Source: Cellulomonas sp. URHE0023 (lineage in GTDB: Bacteria; Actinomycetota; Actinomycetes; Actinomycetales; Cellulomonadaceae). From it: a stretch of DNA of 64,000 nt. A program made the translations under genes and the position numbers. The DNA lies in assembly GCF_000688475.1 (NCBI RefSeq), contig NZ_JIAN01000008.1, forward strand, positions 310,001-374,000. The letters run 5' to 3'. How positions within the stretch are numbered: position 1 is the first letter of the stretch; every line of letters starts with the position of its first letter. This document shows, in pieces, positions 1 to 8,034 of the stretch. The notes beneath the pieces were generated by a model. The model did no database searches, was not told the origin of the DNA, and was given only the letters and a program-made list of their open reading frames with translations.

Positions 1-1
1 C

Positions 2-211
2 GTGAACCGCACCGTGCACGGCCTCGTCCACCTCGGCTGGGTGGCCGGTGACCACGGCGTCTACCGAGCGCAGATGACCGTCCTGGTCCGTCCCAACGGC
101 GTCGGCGGCCGCGCGTACCTGGCGCTGATCACGCCGTTGCGCCATCTGGTCGTGTACCCGCGGATGATCCGGGCGATCGGTCGCCGCTGGGAGGCGACAA
201 CGCCGACCTGA
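2..211 (+). CDS. DUF2867 family protein, C-terminal fragment
   Basis: Only the last 69 residues lie in the window; the reading frame is open to the left edge, so the GTG at base 2 is probably an internal codon. The visible part contains a run of hydrophobic and aromatic residues around RAYLALITPLRHLVVYP followed by a basic tail. This resembles the C-terminal region of DUF2867 proteins, which often occur as stand-alone proteins or fused behind an NAD(P)-binding SDR domain. No function can be assigned from this piece. It is transcribed toward the convergent SRAP gene, with 63 bp between them and no clear terminator hairpin. Confidence 0.6.
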   Translation: MNRTVHGLVHLGWVAGDHGVYRAQMTVLVRPNGVGGRAYLALITPLRHLVVYPRMIRAIGRRWEATTPT

Positions 212-274
212 CGCGCCGACGTCGTCCCAGCGGTACGCGCCCGGCGCGGCTCGCGCCGTCCGGTGCTCGCGAGG

Positions 275-1009
275 TCAGTCCTGCTCGAGCGGAACCTCCT
301 CGACGAGCGCCGGGCTGTTGTTGGCCACGGAGCCGACCGCGCTCGAGACGGGTGTCGCGACGATCGCCGGTGCCGGTGCCTCCAGCAGCGTGGCCGCCTC
401 GTCGGCCCCGACCGCGGGGTCGAGCCAGGCGTCCCACGCCTCGCGCCTGAGCATGAGCGGCTGCCGGTCGTGGATGTAGGCGAGCTCGTCGGACGCCGGC
501 CGCGTGATGACGGTCGCGCTCACCACCCAGCGCTCGGGGTCGTCGTCGGACTTGCTCGGGTCCTTCCAGAACTCGTACAGCCCCGCGAGCGCCACGACCT
601 CACCGTCGGCGGGGTGCAGGTAGTACGGCTGCTTGCGCTTGCTGGTCGCGCCCGGCTCGGGCTTCTTCCACTCGAAGTACCCGTCGGCCGGGAGCAGCGC
701 GCGTCGGACAGCGAACGGGCGGGCGAACGCCGGCTTGTCCGCGATCGACTCCACCCGGGCGTTGATCATCCGGCTGCCCACCGAGATGTCCTTGGCCCAC
801 GACGGGACGAGCCCCCACCGCGCGACGCGCAGCTGGCGGGTGACCTCACCGGTCTCCTTGTCCGCCCGCTCGACGACCATCCGCACGCCGTCCGTGGGCG
901 CGACGTTCCACGACGGACCGAGGAGGCGCACGTCGTCGGCGACCGTCGCGATGGCGAACTCGTCGGCAAGGGCCTGGTCCTCCCGGAAGGAGGCGTATCG
1001 ACCGCACAT
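275..1009 (-). CDS. SOS response-associated peptidase (SRAP/HMCES family, YedK-like)
   Basis: A 244-residue SRAP domain protein. These proteins attach covalently through Cys2 to abasic sites in single-stranded DNA, shielding them. The start was placed at the ATG that gives an N-terminus of MCGRY, because Cys2 must be exposed by removal of Met1; an upstream ATG 20 codons earlier would bury it. Family landmarks are visible in order: Cys2, WNVAPT (34-39), an NAR-x-E motif (83-87), GYFEW with the active-site Glu (about 113) and a conserved His in YIHDRQP. Length is usual. An upstream palindrome separates it from a divergent exporter gene. Family assignment is secure; the abasic-site role is family knowledge. 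Confidence 0.93.
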   Translation of the reverse strand: MCGRYASFREDQALADEFAIATVADDVRLLGPSWNVAPTDGVRMVVERADKETGEVTRQLRVARWGLVPSWAKDISVGSRMINARVESIADKPAFARPFAVRRALLPADGYFEWKKPEPGATSKRKQPYYLHPADGEVVALAGLYEFWKDPSKSDDDPERWVVSATVITRPASDELAYIHDRQPLMLRREAWDAWLDPAVGADEAATLLEAPAPAIVATPVSSAVGSVANNSPALVEEVPLEQD

Positions 1010-1083
1010 GTGCTCAGCCTGCCAGCCGCCACCGACATGTCGCGCCCGAGTTCTGAGGAGTCGAAGCACCGGTGAACATCACA

Positions 1084-1097
1084 TCGAATCGATTCGA
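1084..1097. promoter_or_regulatory. 14-bp perfect palindrome in divergent intergenic region
   Basis: TCGAATCGATTCGA is self-complementary and lies 74 bp upstream of the SRAP start and 33 bp upstream of the exporter start. Its outer TCGAA/TTCGA arms resemble LexA half-sites of Actinobacteria, but the spacing is two bases too short for a canonical TCGAAC-N4-GTTCGA SOS box. It may be the operator of an unlinked repressor acting on one or both genes. Confidence 0.4.
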
Positions 1098-1130
1098 CAA
1101 CATGCTCGAGGCAATGGAAGATGGAACGCG

Positions 1131-2423
1131 ATGAGCTTGCGTACCGCCACCCCCGGCACGACCGCACCGACCCCCGCAGCGGCCGGTCCCGACGCACCCC
1201 AGCGGACGTACACACCGGACGTCCGCTACGTGCTGCTCCTCGGACTGATGTGTGCGCTGCCGGCCATCTCGACCGACATCTACCTGCCGTCCCTGCCCGA
1301 GGTCGCCCGCGACCTGCACACGACCGCGACCATGGCCCAGCTGACCATGACGGCGATGCTCATCGGCGGGGCGGTCGGGCAGCTCGTCATCGGGCCGCTC
1401 TCCGACCGGTTCGGCCGACGACCCCCGGTGCTGCTCGGGGTCGCGATGCACGTGGTGACGTCGCTGCTGTGCATGATCGCGCCCGCGATCATCCCGCTCA
1501 TCGCGCTGCGGACGTTCCAAGGCTTCTTCAACGCCTCAGCGTCCGTGGTGGCCATGGCGATCATCCGCGACCGGTTCGTCGGCTCGGACGCGTCCCGGCT
1601 GATGTCGCGGCTCATGCTCGTGATCGGCGTCGCGCCCCTCTTCGCTCCGTCGATCGGCGGGATGATCGCCGGACAGCTGGGCTGGCGGGCGGTCTTCGGT
1701 GCGCTCGCCCTGTTCGGCGCGGTGCTCTGGGTCGTCGTGTGGCGGCGAATGCCGGAGACCCTGCCGGCGGAACGACGTCGGGTCGGCGGTCTGCGGACGG
1801 CGCTCGCCGGCTACCGCCGGCTCGTCGGGGACCGGGGGTTCGTCGCGCTCGCGATCCTGCCGGGCCTCGGCATCGCGGTCCTGATGGCCTACGTCGTCGG
1901 GTCGCCGTTCGTGCTGCTGGAGGGCTACGGGCTGACGTCCAGCCAGTTCGCGCTGCTGTTCGCCGTCAACGGCGTCGGCCTGGTGGCGGGCGCGCAGGTG
2001 AACGCCTCCCTGGTGCGCCGGGTGGCGCCGATCCGGATCCTTCGGGTGGTCCTGCCGATCTCGGTCGCGCTCGCGCTCGTGCTGCTCGGCATCGCGCTGA
2101 CCGGGTGGGGTGGCCTGGCCGCGCTGCTCGTCGTCCTGTGGCTCATCCTGTTCATGGTCAACTTCATCCCGCCCAACGCCTCGGCGCTCGCACTCACGCG
2201 GCACGGAGCCATCGCAGGCACCGCGGCGGCAGTCATCGGCGCCACCCAGTCGGGCGTCGCGGGCGTCGTCAGCCCGATCTCGGGCCTGCTCGGGGGAGAC
2301 GCGGTCGCGATGGCGGCGGTCATGCTGGCATCGGCAGTCGGGGCCCTGCTCGTCCTGGCTGTGGGTACGCGGGCGTACCGACGCGACGGGGCGTGGTCGG
2401 GCGGCCTGACCGTCCTGGACTGA
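1131..2423 (+). CDS. MFS multidrug exporter, Bcr/CflA family
   Basis: A 430-residue, 12-helix major facilitator. After a polar 30-residue Thr/Pro/Ala-rich N-terminus comes helix 1 with the subfamily signature STDIYLPSLPE (about residues 47-57), then the motif-A loop GPLSDRFGRRP between helices 2 and 3. The family exports drugs and small metabolites by proton antiport (Bcr, CflA/FloR). The ATG at 1131 was chosen because it follows a GGAAG-like ribosome site and just precedes the conserved first helix; the frame runs open far upstream but antisense to the SRAP gene. It stands alone, divergent from SRAP. The substrate cannot be predicted. Confidence 0.88.
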   Translation: MSLRTATPGTTAPTPAAAGPDAPQRTYTPDVRYVLLLGLMCALPAISTDIYLPSLPEVARDLHTTATMAQLTMTAMLIGGAVGQLVIGPLSDRFGRRPPVLLGVAMHVVTSLLCMIAPAIIPLIALRTFQGFFNASASVVAMAIIRDRFVGSDASRLMSRLMLVIGVAPLFAPSIGGMIAGQLGWRAVFGALALFGAVLWVVVWRRMPETLPAERRRVGGLRTALAGYRRLVGDRGFVALAILPGLGIAVLMAYVVGSPFVLLEGYGLTSSQFALLFAVNGVGLVAGAQVNASLVRRVAPIRILRVVLPISVALALVLLGIALTGWGGLAALLVVLWLILFMVNFIPPNASALALTRHGAIAGTAAAVIGATQSGVAGVVSPISGLLGGDAVAMAAVMLASAVGALLVLAVGTRAYRRDGAWSGGLTVLD

Positions 2424-2685
2424 GCACCCCCCGACGGGCGTCACGTCTCGCTCGATGGGCGTACGTCGGATCCGCAGCAGCGGCCGTGCGCGGACAGGCA
2501 AAAGGCACGAGACCGGACAAGTGGCACGGGTGAACTCGCGGCCGTCGCCCGGATCCACCCGGACGGCGGATGGCGCAGAGCCTGACATTCCGTAGTGTCC
2601 GCGCCAATCCGCCCTACCGGACTGTGCGCAGCAAACACGACATCCACGCGCCACGGGTACGGGCGCCTGGAAGGACTCCCCGAAC

Positions 2686-5600
2686 GTGCTCCGTCGTCTC
2701 GCGCTCTGCCTTGTCCTGTGCACCCTGGTGCTCGGTGCAGCCACAACCCCCGCGCTCGCGTCAGGCAGTGCCGACCTGTACCCCAGCACCGGTGCTCCGG
2801 AGCCTGACTGCACCGGCGCGACGAGCTGCCGGGCGGCCATCGAGTGGCGGACCAACGCCTACGGACCCACGGCAGCCGGTGAGACCCGCATCCAGCGGCG
2901 GACCCTGTTCTCCGTGTTCGTGCAGAAGGACGAGCAGATCCTCACGGGCTCGTCGTCGCTCGGCACGGGGGCCGCCGACATCGCGATCTGGGACACCACG
3001 GCGACCACGGACCCGACGTCGCCCGTCCCCGTCTTCGACACCGAGGCGACGGTCCTGCCTGCCGTGGTCGACGGCGTGAACGGGTTCTTGTGCTCCGCGC
3101 ACCAGACGTCGTCGGCGACCGGCGTGATCTCCACCCGGGCGCAGGAGGTGGCCGGAGCGGGAGCCACCGACAACGCCGCCGGATATGAGCCGTGCGTCTA
3201 CACCGCACCCGAAACCGGCTTGTACCGGGTGGCGTTCTACGGCTCGGCCGGCCCGGGAGCCTCCGCCGACGGGACCCCGGACTCCGCGCTCGCCCCGACC
3301 AAGGGGTTCCAGCCCGACGCCGGCTCGTCGGTGAACGCGTGGGACATCACGGTCCGGGCGGCGCACAGCGCCTCGATCCGGGGCGACATCCCGGGGCGCG
3401 TGTTCACGTACGTGCTCGCCGGCTTCACGGGCAGCAACCCGCGTCCCGTGACGATGGAGATGTACCTCAACACGCTCGACGGCTACCGCTACCGCGTGAA
3501 CACCAACGGGTTCGACCCGAACGGCTTCGTGTTCTACGGCAACCGCCAGGGCTTCCTCGACGCGGACGGCAGGACGCCGCTCAACCACGACGTCGTCGGC
3601 ACGGGCGCCGGCGCGCAGCAGCTTCCCGCGCTCGCAGGTGGCGTGCACCTGGCCGGGCCGGAGTACCCGTTGTCGTTCGAGCCCCTCGCCGAGGAGACGT
3701 TGCGCGCCCTGCGCATCCCGCTCGAGCCTGCGCCACCCGTGCTCGGCGCGGTCGACTTCACCGGCGTCGCGACGAAGCACGGCAGCTACGAGGGCCAGGG
3801 CGGCACGTTCACGCTCGACGGCACGGCGGGAGGGACCTACGAGATCGTCATCTCCCGCGACGGGAAGAACTTCGACCCGGGCCTGCTCGCCAACCGTGCC
3901 CTGCGCGGCGTCGTGGGGCCCGGCGGGGCCACCGTCCGGTGGGACGGCAAGGACAACGCGGGCGTGCGGTTCCCCGCGAGCCTGGTCGACTACGCGGTCC
4001 GGTCCGTCGTGCGCGCGGGGGAGTACCACGCGCCGATGCTGGACGTCGAGAGCTCGGTCCACGGCGGCCCGAGCATCACGTTGCTCAACCCCCCGGAAGA
4101 CACCTGCCCGTTCACCGGTGCACACCCCAAGACGACCCCGTGCACCCGGGTGTTCTTCGACGACCGCGCGTACCGGGCGAGCTCTGGTCAGGCCGTGGGC
4201 GACCTCACGACCGGGCTGCTGTGCCCGTCGTTCGCCGGGGCCATGCCGTCGAGCACGTCCGCGTACTATCCGACGGACGGCATCCCCGGCATCGACAGCA
4301 CGAGCGGCGCGCGCGCGTTCGGTGACACGAAGGGCTCCAACGCCAACTCGCAGTGCCCAGCGACCAACGGAACGCTCGGGGACTCGAAGGGGCTCGACGT
4401 CTGGACGTACTTCCCGTCGAAGGAGCTGGGGACCTCGCTCGCCGTCCTGCCCCAGCCGGCACCCCCGACGGCGGTGGACGACTCCGGCAGGACGACCGTC
4501 AACACCCCTCTCGTGGTGCCGGCCACGGGCCTCCTGGTCAACGACCGGGGCACGCGGCTCTCCGTGCTCAAGACGCTGACCACGTCGCCATCGCACGGCA
4601 AGGTCAAGGTGGAACCGGACGGCGCGTACACCTACGAGCCTGAGCTGGACTACATCGGCCCGGACGTGTTCGAGTACACGATCACCGACGACTTCGGGCA
4701 GGTCGACTCCGCACGGGTCGACCTCACCGTGACGCCGGGGGCTGTCGACGACACCTGGACGATCCCGGTCAACACGACCCTGGTCGCCTCGCCCGGCGTC
4801 CTGACGAACGACACGGGCTCCCTGCTCGACGCGGCACGCGTCAGCACGCCCGCACACGGCAGCGGGACGTTCCGCGCTGACGGGACGTTCGACTACGTGC
4901 CCGCGCACGACTTCTCGGGCATCGACACGTTCACCTACGAGGCTCGCAGCCGCGGCATGTCGGCGGCGGCCACCGTCACGATCGTGGTCACGCCCACGGC
5001 GACCGACGACGATGCCGGCACCATCGCGCCGAACCGGCCGCACGTCGTGCCCGGCCGGGGTCTGCTGACCAACGACCACGGGACAAGCCTCGTCGTCACC
5101 TCCGTCGGGACGCCCGCGCACGGTTCCGTGGTCGTGAGCCCGACCGGCGGCTACACCTACACGCCGGCACCGGGCTGGGGCGGCACCGACACGTTCACCT
5201 ACTCCGCGGTCGACGGCTCCGGTCAGCCGGTGTCCGCGACCGTCACCGTCCGGGTGACCGCACCGGTCCAGCTCGCCGCCGCGACCGACGACTCGGCGGA
5301 CGGTGTGCCCGACCAGCCCGTGACGCTCGCCGAGCTGGTCAACGACGTGCCCGGGGACAACCTGACGTTCGACGTCCCGAGCGTTCGGCTCGTCGACCCT
5401 GCCACCGGCCTGCCGGTCGCCGCCGTGACCGTCGCGGGCGAGGGCACCTGGCTCGTCACGCCGTCCGGTGTGCGGTTCACTCCGGTGCCCGGCTTCGTGG
5501 GCGCCGCCCACCTCGGCTACAGCGTCTCCAACACGGCCGGGCAGAGCGTCTCGGCGCGGCTGACCGTGACCTACCCGCCGGCACCCCTGATGGCGTTCCC

Positions 5601-5766
5601 CACGTCCGCGACGCCGCCGGCCGCTGCGACAGCACCGGCCCGGAAGGCGCCGTCGCTGGCGGTCACCGGCTCAGACCCCGCGACCGGGCTGACCCTCGCG
5701 TTCACCCTGCTGAGCGTCGGCGTCGCACTGGTGGTTGCGCGTCGTCGGGTACGGGCTCACGCCTGA
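2686..5766 (+). CDS. LAXTG-anchored surface protein with tandem cadherin/Ig-like repeats
   Basis: A 1026-residue secreted protein starting at GTG. An N-terminal signal peptide ends near PALA-SG (about residue 25). The first ~590 residues form a large unassigned ectodomain containing several Cys. It is followed by four repeats of about 90 residues (roughly 594-685, 686-770, 771-862, 863-960), each opening with a DD pair, carrying LxxND in the middle and a Y-x-P/F-x-Y motif near its end, typical of Big_9/VCBS-type adhesin modules. The C-terminus has LAVTG (991-995), a hydrophobic helix and an RRR tail: a sorting signal of the type used by class E sortases of high-GC Gram-positives. No sortase gene is in the window. 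The 3' end overlaps the convergent aminotransferase by 10 bp. Likely a wall-linked adhesin; ligand unknown. Confidence 0.8.
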   Translation: MLRRLALCLVLCTLVLGAATTPALASGSADLYPSTGAPEPDCTGATSCRAAIEWRTNAYGPTAAGETRIQRRTLFSVFVQKDEQILTGSSSLGTGAADIAIWDTTATTDPTSPVPVFDTEATVLPAVVDGVNGFLCSAHQTSSATGVISTRAQEVAGAGATDNAAGYEPCVYTAPETGLYRVAFYGSAGPGASADGTPDSALAPTKGFQPDAGSSVNAWDITVRAAHSASIRGDIPGRVFTYVLAGFTGSNPRPVTMEMYLNTLDGYRYRVNTNGFDPNGFVFYGNRQGFLDADGRTPLNHDVVGTGAGAQQLPALAGGVHLAGPEYPLSFEPLAEETLRALRIPLEPAPPVLGAVDFTGVATKHGSYEGQGGTFTLDGTAGGTYEIVISRDGKNFDPGLLANRALRGVVGPGGATVRWDGKDNAGVRFPASLVDYAVRSVVRAGEYHAPMLDVESSVHGGPSITLLNPPEDTCPFTGAHPKTTPCTRVFFDDRAYRASSGQAVGDLTTGLLCPSFAGAMPSSTSAYYPTDGIPGIDSTSGARAFGDTKGSNANSQCPATNGTLGDSKGLDVWTYFPSKELGTSLAVLPQPAPPTAVDDSGRTTVNTPLVVPATGLLVNDRGTRLSVLKTLTTSPSHGKVKVEPDGAYTYEPELDYIGPDVFEYTITDDFGQVDSARVDLTVTPGAVDDTWTIPVNTTLVASPGVLTNDTGSLLDAARVSTPAHGSGTFRADGTFDYVPAHDFSGIDTFTYEARSRGMSAAATVTIVVTPTATDDDAGTIAPNRPHVVPGRGLLTNDHGTSLVVTSVGTPAHGSVVVSPTGGYTYTPAPGWGGTDTFTYSAVDGSGQPVSATVTVRVTAPVQLAAATDDSADGVPDQPVTLAELVNDVPGDNLTFDVPSVRLVDPATGLPVAAVTVAGEGTWLVTPSGVRFTPVPGFVGAAHLGYSVSNTAGQSVSARLTVTYPPAPLMAFPTSATPPAAATAPARKAPSLAVTGSDPATGLTLAFTLLSVGVALVVARRRVRAHA

Positions 5767-7004
5767 GCGCCCGGCGTCGGACGCAGGCCGCGCAGCCGTC
5801 GTACCGCCTCGTCGAGCACGTCCTCCCGCTTCACGAACGTGAACCGGACCCACGACCGCAGCGCCCGGTCGACGTCCGAACCTGCGTGCGTGAAGGCGCT
5901 GACGGGTACGCCGACGACGCCGGCGAGCGCCGGGAGGTCCCGGCACAGCTCGGCACCGTCGGAGTAGCCCAGCGGTGCGGCGTCCGCGAGCACGAAGTAC
6001 GTGCCCTGCGGGCGTACCACCGTGAACCCCGCGGCGATGAGCCCGTCGCAGAGCAGGTCGCGGCGACGTGACAGCGAGTCCGCCAGCTCGTCGACCCAGA
6101 CGGCGACCGACGGCTCCGTGAGCGCGAACGCGACAGCCGGCTGGAACGGTGCACCGGAGACGTAGGTGAGGAACTGCTTGACGGTCCGAACCGCGGTGAC
6201 GAGCCGCTCGGGGCCGGTCACCCAGCCGATCTTCCATCCGGTGAACGAGAACGTCTTGCCGGCCGACGACACCGACAGGGTCCGATCGGCCATGCCGGGA
6301 AGCGTGGCGATCGGCACGTGAGCGGGCCGCGCACCGGTGTCGTCGCGCAGCAGGAGGTGCTCGTACACCTCGTCGGTCAGGACGATCGCGTCGTGCTCCT
6401 GGGCGAGTCGCGCGATCGCCTCGAGCTCGGTGGTCGTCAGGACGGTGCCCGTCGGGTTGTGCGGCGTGTTGACCAGGACCAGCCGGGTGCGATCCGTGAA
6501 CGCCGCTGCGAGCGCATCCAGGTCGAGTCGGAAACCCTCCGGCGCCACCCGGAGCGGGGCCGTGGTGTGCGTGGCACCCGCCATCGCGATCACGGCTGCG
6601 TAGGAGTCGTAGAACGGCTCCAGGGTGAGGACCTCGTCGCCCGGGCCCGCGAGCGCGAGCACGGCGGCCGCGAGCGCCTCGGTGGCGCCCGCCGTGACCA
6701 GGACCTCGGTGTCCGGGTCCCAGCGCAGGCCGTAGTGCGCGAGCTGGTGTGCGGCGACCGCCTGCCGCAGGACGGGGATGCCCGGACCGGGCGGGTACTG
6801 GTTCGCGCCGCCCAGGATCGCGTCCGCGGCCGCCTGGGCCACCGACGTCGGACCGTCCACGTCCGGGAAGCCTTGTCCGAGGTTCACCGCCCCGGTCCGG
6901 GCTGCGAGGGCGGACATCTCCGCGAACACCGTGGCACGAGGCACCCCGTCGGCACCGAGCAGACCGGTAGCGCGGGCGACGGCCTGCCAACGAGCGTCAG
7001 TCAT
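5757..7004 (-). CDS. Class I/II pyridoxal-phosphate aminotransferase (methionine/kynurenine/succinyl-DAP type)
   Basis: A 415-residue fold-type I aminotransferase. Visible features are NLGQGFPD near the N-terminus, NQYPPGPG, the NTPHNPTG motif contacting the cofactor, DEVYEHL with the pyridine-nitrogen Asp, and SAGKTFSFTGWKIGW carrying the Schiff-base Lys at residue 250. The NLGQGFPD opening and closing ...WVRFTFVKRED pattern fit the YbdL/kynurenine aminotransferase/DapC-like group rather than aspartate or histidinol-phosphate transaminases. Exact substrate is uncertain; annotations in this group are often interchangeable. Start ATG at 7004. It is monocistronic and convergent with the surface-protein gene. 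Confidence 0.85.
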   Translation of the reverse strand: MTDARWQAVARATGLLGADGVPRATVFAEMSALAARTGAVNLGQGFPDVDGPTSVAQAAADAILGGANQYPPGPGIPVLRQAVAAHQLAHYGLRWDPDTEVLVTAGATEALAAAVLALAGPGDEVLTLEPFYDSYAAVIAMAGATHTTAPLRVAPEGFRLDLDALAAAFTDRTRLVLVNTPHNPTGTVLTTTELEAIARLAQEHDAIVLTDEVYEHLLLRDDTGARPAHVPIATLPGMADRTLSVSSAGKTFSFTGWKIGWVTGPERLVTAVRTVKQFLTYVSGAPFQPAVAFALTEPSVAVWVDELADSLSRRRDLLCDGLIAAGFTVVRPQGTYFVLADAAPLGYSDGAELCRDLPALAGVVGVPVSAFTHAGSDVDRALRSWVRFTFVKREDVLDEAVRRLRGLRPTPGAQA

Positions 7005-7096
7005 GCGGGTGAGGATAGGCGCTCAGGCCCGAGGTGTTCTGCGCGATCCGTGCGTCGAGGGGGACCCGCCGCAGCGGGCCCGAGGAGCGTGTGCGC

Positions 7097-7225
7097 TCAG
7101 CTCACCAGTCCGGCGGCGGCTGTGAAGCCCGCGGCCGCGACCAGTCCGAGGGACGCCCATGCGGTCACGATCCACCACTCGACGTGGTGGCGTCGCAACT
7201 CGCGGTGCGCCTGACGATCTGCCAT
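7097..7225 (-). CDS. Small single-pass membrane protein (42 residues, candidate)
   Basis: An open frame with ATG at 7225 and TGA ending at 7097 encodes 42 residues: a charged His/Arg-rich N-terminus (REL, RRHH) leading into VEWWIVTAWASLGLVAA, one hydrophobic helix with three Trp at its start, and a short tail. GC at third codon positions is about 80%, matching neighbouring genes, and GAAGG lies one base before the ATG, unusually close. It fills the otherwise empty gap between the aminotransferase and the lipoprotein gene, both on the same strand. I do not recognise a family. It may be a genuine small protein; translation is unproven. Confidence 0.5.
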   Translation of the reverse strand: MADRQAHRELRRHHVEWWIVTAWASLGLVAAAGFTAAAGLVS

Positions 7226-7377
7226 ACCTTCAAGATCGGCAGGAAGGGCGATACGTACAACGTCCCGCGCCGACGGGAGCCGAATTCACCCCTCCGCAGG
7301 GCAGCAAACCGCCCGAACCCCGTGATTCCGCCGCTTCTCGAGCCGACGCGCACCGCACCGGCCGCGCGCCGGACGTG

Positions 7378-7875
7378 TCAGGAGCCTGCGCTGTCGAGGT
7401 TGTCGCTGAGCGTGCTCAGCTCCGATGCGAGGGAGTCGAGGGCGTCTGCCGCCGAGCCGGTCGCTGTCGCCTTCGCCGCGTCGACCTCTGCCTGGGCGTC
7501 GTCGACCTTCTTCTTCGCGTCGTCGATCGCCTGCTGGGCCTGCTCGCTGCCGTTGGCCTTGGCCTCGTCGAGCGCGGACTGGGCGTCGGTCACCGCCGCG
7601 CCGGCATCGCCGACGGCCTTCTGGCCCGCACCGTCGAGCGACTCCAGCTGGGCCGCGAGCTCGTCGATCTTCGCCTTCGCGTCCGTCGCGGTCGCCTTGG
7701 CCTCGTCGACCTTGGCCCTCAGGTCGTCGACCGCCTGGCTCACCTGGGATCCTGCGTCCTTCGCCTTCTGGGCCGCGTCATCGATCTCGGACCCGGAGCA
7801 CGCCGTCAGGCCGAGCGCGAGAGCCCCTGCCACCAGGGGAAGGGCGAGGCGTCGCACAGTCGTGGGGGCAAGCAT
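7378..7875 (-). CDS. Coiled-coil lipoprotein, function unknown
   Basis: A 165-residue protein whose start was set at ATG 7875, with GGAGGA about 7 nt upstream; an ATG seven codons earlier is less likely. Residues 1-26 form a lipoprotein signal peptide with lipobox LTAC (Cys26). The rest is almost wholly Ala/Asp/Lys/Gln heptad-like sequence (DAAQKAKDAG, DDAKKKVDDAQAEVDAAKA), predicting a long coiled coil on the outer face of the membrane, with the composition of late-embryogenesis-abundant-like or spacer proteins. No catalytic motif is seen. Single-gene unit between the small membrane protein and adhE. Confidence 0.75.
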   Translation of the reverse strand: MLAPTTVRRLALPLVAGALALGLTACSGSEIDDAAQKAKDAGSQVSQAVDDLRAKVDEAKATATDAKAKIDELAAQLESLDGAGQKAVGDAGAAVTDAQSALDEAKANGSEQAQQAIDDAKKKVDDAQAEVDAAKATATGSAADALDSLASELSTLSDNLDSAGS

Positions 7876-8034
7876 GCAGAGTTCCTCCGTCGTCACGTCG
7901 GACAGGCGTGTGAGCCACGAAGACTATCGCTGTGACGGGCGGGCGCCACCCCGGAAACCCGCCCGTCACAGCTGCTTGCGAACTGGGACCTCGCACGGGG
8001 AAGAGCGAGGTCCCAGCTGGTCGGACGGTTCCTG

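Noticed and set aside
1084..1097. Palindrome as a LexA (SOS) box
   Set aside because: Arms TCGAA/TTCGA are separated by four bases, giving 14 bp rather than the 16-bp TCGAAC-N4-GTTCGA; kept only as an unassigned palindrome.
2761..5511. 916-codon open frame antisense to the surface-protein gene
   Set aside because: Typical high-GC shadow frame; its translation is Arg/Gly/Val/Asp-rich low complexity without any family motif, while the sense frame has a signal peptide, repeats and a sorting signal.
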